A stretch of 64,000 bases of DNA from Geoalkalibacter subterraneus. GTDB lineage: Bacteria; Desulfobacterota; Desulfuromonadia; Desulfuromonadales; Geoalkalibacteraceae. The DNA lies in the NCBI RefSeq assembly GCF_000827125.1, contig NZ_CP010311.1, positions 2,997,001-3,061,000 of the forward strand, written 5' to 3'. The notes below the pieces were generated by a model. That model was given only the letters and a program-made list of their open reading frames with translations. It was not told the origin of the DNA and searched no databases. Made by a program: the position numbers and the translations under genes. Positions 54,311-60,928 of this stretch are shown here, one piece after another; positions within the stretch are counted from its first letter, which is position 1; the number at the start of each line of letters is the position of its first letter.

Positions 54311-54937
54311 ATGATTTTTAGAGCAGGTCTTTGCGTGAGCGCATTCGCTGTTTTGCTGCTCACAGCAGCATCACTCGCACTGGCACAAGGAGAGGTTGAA
54401 GCACAGGCTTTGAATGCCGGACACGGGATATTCGGTTTTCTCTACCTCAAATCCTGGTCCCCTTACGCCGCAGGGGTCGGCATCGGAATCCTGAGCTGGT
54501 TTGCTTTTCTGCTGTCCGACCACCCCCTCGGCGTCTCAACGGCTTATGCTCGCAGCAGCGGCATGATTGAAACGGCGATTCGGGGCGAAAAAGCCAGGCG
54601 CCGTCCCTACTACCAGAAGTTCGCACCTGAAATCGACTGGGAATGGATGCTTGTCATCGGACTGATCGCCGGCGCCGCCCTATCGGCGATCCTGTCCGGC
54701 GATTTCGCCTGGCGATTTGTGCCCGGGGTATGGGCTTCCCACTTCGGTGACGGCTGGCTGCTGCGCTGGTTCACAGCTTTTATCGGCGGCGCAATCATGG
54801 GCGTTGGTGCCCGCTGGGCCAACGGCTGTACCAGCGGACATGCGCTGAGCGGAACCATGCAGCTGGTGCTCAGCAGCTGGGTTGCGGCTATCGGCATCTT
54901 TGTGGGCGGCATCATTACCGCCCTGCTGATTTTCTAA
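54311..54937 (+). CDS. YeeE/YedE-family sulfur transporter, first half
   Basis: 208 residues from ATG 54311 (AAGGAG upstream); a longer frame from 54176 has no ribosome site and an implausible N-terminus. It has a signal-like first helix and about four more membrane helices, with the family motif GARWANGCTSGHALSG that includes the conserved Cys of thiosulfate transporters of the YeeE type. The second half-protein is encoded 15 bases downstream, so the two probably form one carrier. The 54137-54310 gap shows only a GGCGCC-N6-GGCGCC pair. Confidence 0.85.
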   Translation: MIFRAGLCVSAFAVLLLTAASLALAQGEVEAQALNAGHGIFGFLYLKSWSPYAAGVGIGILSWFAFLLSDHPLGVSTAYARSSGMIETAIRGEKARRRPYYQKFAPEIDWEWMLVIGLIAGAALSAILSGDFAWRFVPGVWASHFGDGWLLRWFTAFIGGAIMGVGARWANGCTSGHALSGTMQLVLSSWVAAIGIFVGGIITALLIF

Positions 54938-54952
54938 GAAAGGGGGGAAGCC

Positions 54953-55510
54953 ATGCTGGAGAAAATCCACCGAAACCGGGCGGTGCAGTTGTTTCTCGGA
55001 TTCGTGATGGGCCTTTTGTTTGGTTTTTTTCTACAGAAAGGTCAGGTCACCAAGTACGAAATCATCATGAACCAGCTTTTTCTTGAAGATTTCACCGTGG
55101 TCAAAGTGATTCTCACGGCGGTAGTGACCGGCATGGTCGGCATCTTTTTTCTCAAGCGCAAAGGGCTGGCTCGCCTGCATCCCAAGGCGGGCTCAATCGG
55201 CTCCACGGTGATCGGGAGCCTGATCTTCGGCGTAGGCTTTGCGCTGCTGGGCTACTGCCCCGGGACGGCAGCCGGCGCTGTCGGCCAGGGTTCGCTGGAT
55301 GCACTGTTCGGCGGGGTTTTCGGGATCCTGGCCGGCTGCGCCCTGTATGCCGTGATCTACCCCTGGCTGGAGCGACACATTCTGAATCTCGGCTCCTTCG
55401 GCGAAATCACTTTGCCGGAACTTTTCAAAGCCGACCCGCTTAAAGTCAATGCAATTGTGGCGGGCGCAATCCTCGTCGTACTTGTTGCGCTGGAATTTTC
55501 CGGTTATTAA
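54953..55510 (+). CDS. YeeE/YedE-family sulfur transporter, second half
   Basis: 185 residues with about five membrane helices. GYCPGTAAGAVGQGSLDALFGG is the counterpart of the first half's motif and holds the conserved Cys. Split YeeE pairs of this sort are common next to rhodanese or persulfide genes, and import of thiosulfate or another sulfane-sulfur compound is the likely role. AAGGGGGGAAG precedes the ATG. The gene converges on the SBF-type carrier, 45 bases away, without a visible terminator. Confidence 0.85.
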   Translation: MLEKIHRNRAVQLFLGFVMGLLFGFFLQKGQVTKYEIIMNQLFLEDFTVVKVILTAVVTGMVGIFFLKRKGLARLHPKAGSIGSTVIGSLIFGVGFALLGYCPGTAAGAVGQGSLDALFGGVFGILAGCALYAVIYPWLERHILNLGSFGEITLPELFKADPLKVNAIVAGAILVVLVALEFSGY

Positions 55511-55555
55511 ATACGCGGCGCAGTTCCCACCTGATCTCTCTGTGATGGATGTGGT

Positions 55556-56557
55556 TCACTTCTGCACAGCTGCGGCCATCTGCCCCTGCCCCTCTGGCAC
55601 AGGACCAAAAACCCGATCGGTCAGGCGCACGAACCAGGCCGCCGACTGGACCTGGATGATATAGGCCGCCGCGATCACCAGCGCTGCATCGGAACCGGCC
55701 GGGCCGAAGGCGGTCATGGCGATGGCCAGAGCGATGGAGAGGTTGCGCATCACCGAACCGTAGAGCAGTGCGATAGCGTCTGCGCGGGGCAGAAACCATT
55801 TGCCCACCAGCGTGCTGAGTAAAAAATTAACAAAATAGAAACCCAGCAGCGGCAGCAGGATCAGCAGCAGTGTTACCGGCTCTGCGGCAATCGCCCTGGC
55901 CTTGAGCGCCATGGCGATGAACACAATGCCCAGCACTCCCAGGGTCGAAAGGGGCGGGAATTTTTTTGAAAGCTCCTGCTGGAACACCTGCTGGCCGTAG
56001 CGCCGCACCAGAAACTGCTGGGTCGCAAACCCTGCCGCCATGGGGAGAAAAACAATCAGCGCGATATTGACCATGATAGCACCCATATCCACCGCGATCT
56101 GCGCGCCGAGCAGCCACTGCACATAAAAAGGCGTCGCCAGCGAACCCAGGGTCAGGCCGATGACCGTCATCTTGACCGCCGCTTCGAGGTTGCCCCTGGC
56201 AAAGCCGGTCCAGGAGATGGTCATGCCGCTGGTCGGCACCAGCGAAGCCAGCACCAGCCCCAGCGCCATGTAGGGGCGGTCGGGAAAGGCCAGCATGGCA
56301 ATGCCGTAGCCCAGAAAAGGCACCACGCCGAAGTTCAGCGCCTGGGTCAGCCACTGGGCCTTGAAATCCCCCCCCTGAAACACCTTCTTGATCTTGAGGT
56401 TGACCATCATGGGATAGACCATGAGAAAGGTCAGGGGGATGATCATGGAACGCATCCCCTGAACTTCGAACAGAACCCCGACCGCAAACCCGGCCAGCAT
56501 CATGACAGGGATCGCCAGGGTCAGATTCTGATTCACCCGCGCCAGCAAACGCCACAT
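55556..56557 (-). CDS. Bile acid:Na+ symporter superfamily carrier (ACR3-like), cysteine-free
   Basis: 333 residues, about ten membrane helices, BART superfamily (SBF/ACR3). LASLVPTSGMTISWTGFARGN lies where ACR3 arsenite exporters have an APC motif with the essential Cys. The whole protein contains no cysteine, so arsenite export through the ACR3 mechanism is doubtful and another organic or inorganic anion may be its substrate. Upstream lies a palindrome of the type bound by ArsR-family repressors. No arsR or arsC is in the window. Confidence 0.8.
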   Translation of the reverse strand: MWRLLARVNQNLTLAIPVMMLAGFAVGVLFEVQGMRSMIIPLTFLMVYPMMVNLKIKKVFQGGDFKAQWLTQALNFGVVPFLGYGIAMLAFPDRPYMALGLVLASLVPTSGMTISWTGFARGNLEAAVKMTVIGLTLGSLATPFYVQWLLGAQIAVDMGAIMVNIALIVFLPMAAGFATQQFLVRRYGQQVFQQELSKKFPPLSTLGVLGIVFIAMALKARAIAAEPVTLLLILLPLLGFYFVNFLLSTLVGKWFLPRADAIALLYGSVMRNLSIALAIAMTAFGPAGSDAALVIAAAYIIQVQSAAWFVRLTDRVFGPVPEGQGQMAAAVQK

Positions 56558-56608
56558 AGATATAAACTCCTTGTAGTGATTCGTATGATCTTTTATTTTC
56601 TGGCCAGA

Positions 56609-56632
56609 ATATATTCATATTTTTGAATATAT
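56609..56632 (-). promoter_or_regulatory. ArsR/SmtB-type operator-like palindrome
   Basis: ATATATTCA and TGAATATAT form perfect 9-base arms around six bases, 52 bases upstream of the carrier start. AT-rich ATTCA/TGAAT palindromes of this size are typical of ArsR-family sites; the regulator is not encoded here. Confidence 0.5.
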
Positions 56633-56637
56633 CAAGC

Positions 56638-56674
56638 AAAAAAAGGCGGTGCCGCATGGAGGAACGGCACCACC
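56638..56674 (-). terminator. Rho-independent terminator of the ORP-like operon
   Basis: On the minus strand a 10-bp stem with one G-T pair (core GGTGCCG/CGGCACC), a ten-base loop and seven T residues. Confidence 0.8.
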
Positions 56675-56734
56675 TTGAGGCCACGGGCCGCAAAAATCCC
56701 CCCTGTTCCCGCCGGCCTCTGTCATTCAAGTCCC

Positions 56735-56753
56735 CTCCCCCCGCTGGGGGGAG
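56735..56753. terminator. G-rich hairpin before the main terminator
   Basis: CTCCCCCC-GCT-GGGGGGAG, eight perfect pairs with a three-base loop, 21 bases past the DUF5320 stop. There is no T-run, so it is probably an RNA-stabilising hairpin. Confidence 0.5.
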
Positions 56754-56773
56754 TAGTTATAAATCAGGATGAT

Positions 56774-57010
56774 TCATTCTCCATCTTGTTCCAGATTGTT
56801 GGGCCTCCCCCGCAGTGCCGCACCGCGTCCGCGGCGCAGTGCCTGCCCCGGGCCCATTCCCTGGCCGGGACCGGGGCCACGGCCCAACCCGCAGCCGCGG
56901 CCGCGGCCGGCGACGGGTGCGTCGGGAGAAGTTTGACTGTTGCAGCGTCCCGCACCACGTCCGGTACGGGGTCCCTGCCCTTGCGGGCCTTGTCCATTGA
57001 ATCCAGGCAT
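56774..57010 (-). CDS. DUF5320-type Gly/Arg-rich small protein
   Basis: 78 residues from ATG 57010 (GGAGGCAGACT upstream). MPGFNGQGPQGQGPRTGRGAG is the hallmark start of the DUF5320 family, which is found beside NifX/MTH1175-domain proteins and Fe-S ATPases in anaerobes. The rest is a low-complexity run of Gly, Arg, Gln and Pro with a short acidic end. The function is unknown. It is the last gene of the ORP-like operon. Confidence 0.8.
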   Translation of the reverse strand: MPGFNGQGPQGQGPRTGRGAGRCNSQTSPDAPVAGRGRGCGLGRGPGPGQGMGPGQALRRGRGAALRGRPNNLEQDGE

Positions 57011-57071
57011 AGTCTGCCTCCTTTCACTGATGTGTGTGATAAAGGCGATCAGCACGCCGGCGTCTTAACAC

Positions 57072-57968
57072 TTATTCGGCGACACTTCTCTCGCCCGGTT
57101 CGTTGTCCTGAAACGAGAGCTGGTCCAGATGGCGAGCCAGGCGTCGCAAGGCATGGGCTGCCGCCGATTCAGGCCATTTGACCACCGGCAACCCGCGGCG
57201 TGCGCCTTCCACCACCGCCGGATCGTAAGGGATGGTGCCGACAACCGGCACTCCCCGCTGATCGCACAGGGAGCGGATCTTCAATGCCATCTCGGTATTG
57301 AGATCCTCTTTGTTAATGCAAACGTAAGCTTTAACTCTGAAATTCTGCGCAAGATTCAGCAACCGCTCCAGATCGTGCAACCCGGAAGGACTCGGCTCCG
57401 CCACCGCCAGCATGGCGTCATTTCCGGTCAGCGCCGCCATGGTCGGACAGCCAGTGCCGGGCGGTCCGTCAATCAGGATCCAGTCACTGTCATTGCGCAG
57501 GGCAAATTCACGTGCTTTTTCTCTCAGCTTTCCGACCAGCTTCCCGGAGTTGCCCTCCCCGGCCCCCAGGCGGGCGTAAAAAAGCGGCCCTGCGCTCGAT
57601 TGTGCCTCAAACCAGTTGCCGTTGACGCGGTCTGTCAATCGCAGTGCTTTCTGCGGGCAGGCCAGTACGCACAGTCCGCAGCCTTCACAGGCCAGGCGGT
57701 TGACATGCCCGTATGTGATCGCATCGAACCGACACAGCTCTCCGCACTGATTGCAGGCGGTGCAGGACTCGGGGTCGCACACCGCGGTTTTGCCACCGAT
57801 AAAGGCTTCCCGCAGGCGGTTTTCGGGGTGCAGCAGAATATGCAGATTGGCGGCATCCACATCAGCATCGACGCACACCCCCGGCGTCTTCCACAAAGAG
57901 GCCAGCGCCGCAGTCACCGAAGTCTTGCCCGTCCCGCCTTTGCCGCTTAACACCACCCACTGTTTCAT
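57072..57968 (-). CDS. MinD/Mrp-type ATPase with 2[4Fe-4S] ferredoxin insert (second copy)
   Basis: 298 residues from ATG 57968, which overlaps the stop of the first ATPase (ATGA). The deviant Walker A SGKGGTGKTS is near residue 9. A ferredoxin-like insert (about 65-120) has CTACNQCGELC and CEGCGLCVLACP for two [4Fe-4S] clusters, then DGPPGTGCP follows as in the Mrp/NBP35 group. Paired ATPases of this type accompany ORP proteins in Desulfovibrio. A role in loading or moving a metal cluster is inferred. Confidence 0.92.
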   Translation of the reverse strand: MKQWVVLSGKGGTGKTSVTAALASLWKTPGVCVDADVDAANLHILLHPENRLREAFIGGKTAVCDPESCTACNQCGELCRFDAITYGHVNRLACEGCGLCVLACPQKALRLTDRVNGNWFEAQSSAGPLFYARLGAGEGNSGKLVGKLREKAREFALRNDSDWILIDGPPGTGCPTMAALTGNDAMLAVAEPSPSGLHDLERLLNLAQNFRVKAYVCINKEDLNTEMALKIRSLCDQRGVPVVGTIPYDPAVVEGARRGLPVVKWPESAAAHALRRLARHLDQLSFQDNEPGERSVAE

Positions 57969-58831
57969 GCCGTAACCTTTCCCTGCCGTGCCATCTGCTG
58001 CAATCCATTCCATAGCTGTGCAAGCAGAGCATTGAATTCGGGAGCGAAGCGATGCAGGATACCCTGCTGCGCTGAACAGGCGGCGAGATCGCGCCGGAAA
58101 GGGATCTCCAGTAACACCGGCACGTTATGCCGATCGCAGCAGGAACGCACCCCTGCGTCACCAAAAAGACTCTTGTTGATGACCACCGCACAGGGCACCT
58201 CCAGGGCCCGCAGCGCATCAAGGGCTAACTCCAGGTCATGACGACCGAACAGGGTCGGTTCAGTCACCACCAACGCCAGGTCGACGCCGGAAGCCGCCGC
58301 CACCATGCCGCAGGAGGTTCCCGGCGGACCGTCGATAATGACAGTTCCCGCCCCCGCCTGCCGCCGTACGGCCTCGATCACAGGGGTCGAGCGTGGCTCA
58401 CCCACATTGAGATCACCCCAGATCAGATCAACCCCGTCCACCTGTCCGCGCAGGGTACGACCCACTGCATGATGATGCTCCGGCAGCGCCTGATGCGGGC
58501 AGACATAAGAGCACACGCCGCAGTTATGGCAGTGATCGGAAAAGATCTCGATGCGGTCTCCAAGAACCGCGAAGGCTCCGAACTGACAGACCTTGCCGCA
58601 CCGCCCGCAGTGGGTGCACAATTCTTTCTGCCACCGCGGCACCAGCACGCTCACAGGATCCTGCGTCACCTGCGGCGGTGTCAGATACAGATGCGCGTTC
58701 GGTTCCTCCACGTCGCAATCGAGCAGCATGACCTGTTTGTCGTCCAGGTTTTCTGCCAGCCAGGCCGCCAACGACACACTCAACGTGGTCTTACCGGTGC
58801 CGCCCTTGCCGCTCACAATGCACAGATTCAC
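57965..58831 (-). CDS. MinD/Mrp-type ATPase with 2[4Fe-4S] ferredoxin insert (first copy)
   Basis: 288 residues from GTG 58831, with AAGGAG seven bases upstream; an open frame continues to 58882 but overlaps the preceding gene. Walker A SGKGGTGKTT lies at about 6-15, the insert has CTHCGRCGKVC and CHNCGVCSYVCP, and DGPPGTSCG follows. It is a paralogue of the ATPase downstream, so the two may act as a heterodimer. It follows the third NifX-domain gene by 32 bases. Confidence 0.92.
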   Translation of the reverse strand: MNLCIVSGKGGTGKTTLSVSLAAWLAENLDDKQVMLLDCDVEEPNAHLYLTPPQVTQDPVSVLVPRWQKELCTHCGRCGKVCQFGAFAVLGDRIEIFSDHCHNCGVCSYVCPHQALPEHHHAVGRTLRGQVDGVDLIWGDLNVGEPRSTPVIEAVRRQAGAGTVIIDGPPGTSCGMVAAASGVDLALVVTEPTLFGRHDLELALDALRALEVPCAVVINKSLFGDAGVRSCCDRHNVPVLLEIPFRRDLAACSAQQGILHRFAPEFNALLAQLWNGLQQMARQGKVTA

Positions 58832-58863
58832 GTCGGACTCCTTAGCCAGGAGAGTAACCTGGT

Positions 58864-59241
58864 CTAGCCATGCGCGCCGCAAACATCCTGTTCGGAGATG
58901 TTCCGCAGCTGGTTGTTCAGATAAGCCTCCACCACCTGGGCCACGGTTTCGCCAGGCCCCACCAGAACGTCAATGCCGGCCTGGGCGAAACCGATGCGCG
59001 GACGCATGCCGATCCCCTGCACCACCAGGGAGGTAGCTCCGGCCTGCTGCAGAATTCTGACCGGCACCAGGCACCCCCCCTCGCTATGCTCGGCATTGGC
59101 CACCACCCGGGCCTCTTCTACTCTGCCCTGGCGGACTTCCACCAGAGTAAAAACGTCGCAGCGCCCGAAATGGCCTGAACGTACAGCCTCCAGGCCGCCG
59201 GGATGCATTGAAGGAACAGCAATGGTTTGATCAATCGACAT
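58864..59241 (-). CDS. NifX/MTH1175-domain protein (third of three)
   Basis: 125 residues: the dinitrogenase iron-molybdenum-cofactor-binding fold (RNase H-like) with GHFGRCDVFTLVEV, SEGGCLVPVRILQQAG and VVQGIGMRPRIGFAQAGIDV. Members of this group, including the orange protein, hold metal or Fe-S/Mo-Cu clusters non-covalently. Two cysteines and several His/Met residues are possible ligands. ATG 59241 has GAGAGGAG upstream. Confidence 0.88.
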   Translation of the reverse strand: MSIDQTIAVPSMHPGGLEAVRSGHFGRCDVFTLVEVRQGRVEEARVVANAEHSEGGCLVPVRILQQAGATSLVVQGIGMRPRIGFAQAGIDVLVGPGETVAQVVEAYLNNQLRNISEQDVCGAHG

Positions 59242-59303
59242 TTTTCAAACTCCTCTCGGTAAAAAATTAAGTCATCGTCCTAAGTAAAAAGAGAGGTGCA
59301 ACA

Positions 59304-59639
59304 TCACGCAGCCTGCTCCAGCCGCCCCTTTTTATAGTCATCTAACGCAGCGGCCACAGAGCCCTTCGCTCCATGATATATTTTGATGCCGGCGGTTTTG
59401 AGCGCCTGCTGCGCCTTGGGTCCTGTTGTCCCGGTAATCAACACCGCGACTCCGCGGCTTGCCATCTGCTGCGCCGCCTGAATTCCGGCCCCCTGAAGCG
59501 CCTCCTGACCCTGGGAATTTTCCAGAGGTTCCCAGCTCTGCGCCTGATCATCGTAAAGCAGAAACCAGGCTGCCCGCCCGAAACGCGCATCGACGGGACT
59601 GCCCGAATCATTTCCAAGGGATGTCACTGCAATGATCAT
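59304..59639 (-). CDS. NifX/MTH1175-domain protein (second of three, ORP-like)
   Basis: 111 residues from ATG 59639 (GGGAGG upstream), overlapping the stop of the first NifX-like gene; a longer frame to 59918 lies wholly in that gene. The start MIIAVTSLGNDSGSPVDARFGRA and GAGIQAAQQMASRGVAVLITG are characteristic. It has no cysteine, as is compatible with ORP-type non-covalent binding of a mixed-metal cluster. Length and sequence make it the closest to Desulfovibrio ORP in this cluster, an inference from memory of the family. Confidence 0.88.
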   Translation of the reverse strand: MIIAVTSLGNDSGSPVDARFGRAAWFLLYDDQAQSWEPLENSQGQEALQGAGIQAAQQMASRGVAVLITGTTGPKAQQALKTAGIKIYHGAKGSVAAALDDYKKGRLEQAA

Positions 59640-60070
59640 GATTTTCCTCCCGATCCCAAATGTTGGTGCCCACGTCCCGGCGTTGTCCGCCGTCGACAGC
59701 AAGGGGAAGATGCGGCTGGCGCTCTGCCTTCGACCGCACCTTGCAGCAGCCACAGCTTCAGCACCTCCTCCACCTCTCCCATAAAGCCCCACACCACCCA
59801 AAGCCCTTCGTCTTGCAACGCCTGCTGGAGGCGCGGATGAATCCCGCTGCACAACACACCGACAGCTCCTTGCGCCTTCAGCCACTCCGGCACCGAAGGC
59901 CAGCGCCAGGAGGGCCACTCACAGCGCTCCACCCCCAGAATGACATCACCTTCGCAGTCCAGATCGGCCAGGGCGAATTCCCGTGCCAGACCGAAGCGCG
60001 GCAACACCCGATTGCCGTATAGCGGCAGCGCGACGCGAATCCGTTTGACTGTGAGCTGATTTGTTTCCAT
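59636..60070 (-). CDS. NifX/MTH1175-domain protein (first of three, extended C-terminus)
   Basis: 144 residues. IRVALPLYGNRVLPRFGLAREF starts the fold about ten residues in (segment quoted in two parts: IRVALPLYGN, RVLPRFGLAREF), and LCSGIHPRLQQALQDEG completes it near residue 100. A C-terminal tail of about 30 residues is Arg/Gly/Ser-rich with a CC pair. ATG 60070 is the only usable start. It stands two to four bases after the transcription start predicted from the sigma-54-like element, so the first gene may be read from a leaderless message. Confidence 0.85.
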   Translation of the reverse strand: METNQLTVKRIRVALPLYGNRVLPRFGLAREFALADLDCEGDVILGVERCEWPSWRWPSVPEWLKAQGAVGVLCSGIHPRLQQALQDEGLWVVWGFMGEVEEVLKLWLLQGAVEGRAPAASSPCCRRRTTPGRGHQHLGSGGKS

Positions 60071-60082
60071 GGGCTTTCCTAC

Positions 60083-60098
60083 TCCAAAGAACGTGCCA
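60083..60098 (-). promoter_or_regulatory. Variant sigma-54 promoter of the ORP-like operon
   Basis: On the minus strand TGGCAC-GTTCT-TTGGA: perfect -24 box, then GG in place of GC at -12 with exact N10 spacing. A GTTGCA/TGCAAC palindrome lies 88 bases upstream. The same variant occurs before the IscU gene. Confidence 0.55.
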
Positions 60099-60184
60099 GG
60101 TAACCGTAAAACTTTTTATTAGAATATTTCCAACTAGTTACACAAACATCTAATAGCCGACCCTTCATATTTCCAGAGAAAATC

Positions 60185-60199
60185 GTTGCAAATTGCAAC
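60185..60199. promoter_or_regulatory. GTTGCA-N3-TGCAAC palindrome (activator site 1)
   Basis: Perfect GTTGCAAATTGCAAC, 88 bases upstream of the -24 GG of the ORP-like promoter. It lies in the gap between the IscU stop and the first NifX-domain gene. Probable site for the Fis-type HTH of the activator encoded at 60929-62275. Confidence 0.6.
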
Positions 60200-60252
60200 A
60201 AAAAAACAACGATCACCGCAACGATCACCGCCCGTGCTGCCGATCAAAAACC

Positions 60253-60654
60253 TCATGCGTTCTCAGCCGCCTGTTTCTGTGCTGCCTGAGCAAGAAATTC
60301 GCGATAGCGGCTTATGGCGCTATGCAGGGCTCCCGCCGCCAGATTGGAACAGTGCATCTTTTCCTCTGGCAGGCCATCCAGCGCATCGGCAATATCCTGA
60401 TCTGTTACACGCAACACCTCATCAAGAGGCATCCCCTTCACCATTTCGCTGGCGATGGACGAGGTGGCGATTGCCGCACCGCAACCGTGAATCTTGTATT
60501 TGATGTCTGCGATCCGATCGTTTTCGATCCGCAGGAAAATCACCAGAAAATCGCCACAATCGGGGTCGCCGATTTTAGCGATGACGGTCGGGTTTTCCAG
60601 CACACCAACGTTGCGGGGGTTGGCGAAATGGTCCATGACTTTTTCGGTATACAT
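60253..60654 (-). CDS. NifU/IscU-type Fe-S cluster scaffold protein
   Basis: 133 residues from ATG 60654 (AAGGGAG upstream); a longer frame to 60741 would read through the promoter. The three cluster-ligand cysteines lie in DPDCGDF, KIHGCGAA and KMHCSNLA, with the conserved Asp next to the first. It is the N-terminal-NifU/IscU type with no HscA-binding LPPVK motif recognised. No cysteine desulfurase gene is adjacent. Its variant sigma-54 promoter and upstream palindrome match those of the ORP-like operon, so it probably supplies clusters to that system. Confidence 0.9.
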   Translation of the reverse strand: MYTEKVMDHFANPRNVGVLENPTVIAKIGDPDCGDFLVIFLRIENDRIADIKYKIHGCGAAIATSSIASEMVKGMPLDEVLRVTDQDIADALDGLPEEKMHCSNLAAGALHSAISRYREFLAQAAQKQAAENA

Positions 60655-60710
60655 TTTTGGACTCCCTTGAGTTGAAGGCGCAAGTGGACGAATTGAACAT
60701 CTACAGTAGT

Positions 60711-60727
60711 TTCCAAAACATATGCCG
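60711..60727 (-). promoter_or_regulatory. Variant sigma-54 promoter of the IscU-type gene
   Basis: On the minus strand CGGCAT-N4-TTTTGGAA: -24 GG at 60726-60725 and GG at 60714-60713, ten bases apart, as in the ORP-like promoter. Predicted start is about 48 bases before the ATG. Confidence 0.5.
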
Positions 60728-60811
60728 AAAAAAATAAACAATTTTTTCGTTAGATTACGGCAACTTACGGATGCGTCAGGATTTAAGATACCGGCAGGGA
60801 TCCTTCAAGCT

Positions 60812-60825
60812 GTTGCAGTTGCAAC
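60812..60825. promoter_or_regulatory. GTTGCA-N2-TGCAAC palindrome (activator site 2)
   Basis: GTTGCAGTTGCAAC, 87 bases upstream of the -24 GG of the IscU promoter, the same distance as site 1 from its promoter. Additional TGCAAC half sites in tandem occur at 60910-60922, next to the activator's stop. Confidence 0.6.
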
Positions 60826-60928
60826 GGCAGAGAGAGTACGGACAAAAAAAGAGGCGGAGAAGTAAGGATTTAGCAAAAGAGAGGTACGTTGCGGCAGCGG
60901 GCATCGAAATGCAACGCTGCAACGAGAT

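Noticed and set aside
59640-59918. N-terminal extension of the second NifX-domain gene
   Set aside because: It lies entirely in the preceding gene, is Arg/Gly/Ala-rich and lacks a ribosome site, whereas ATG 59639 has GGGAGG and gives the family's normal start.
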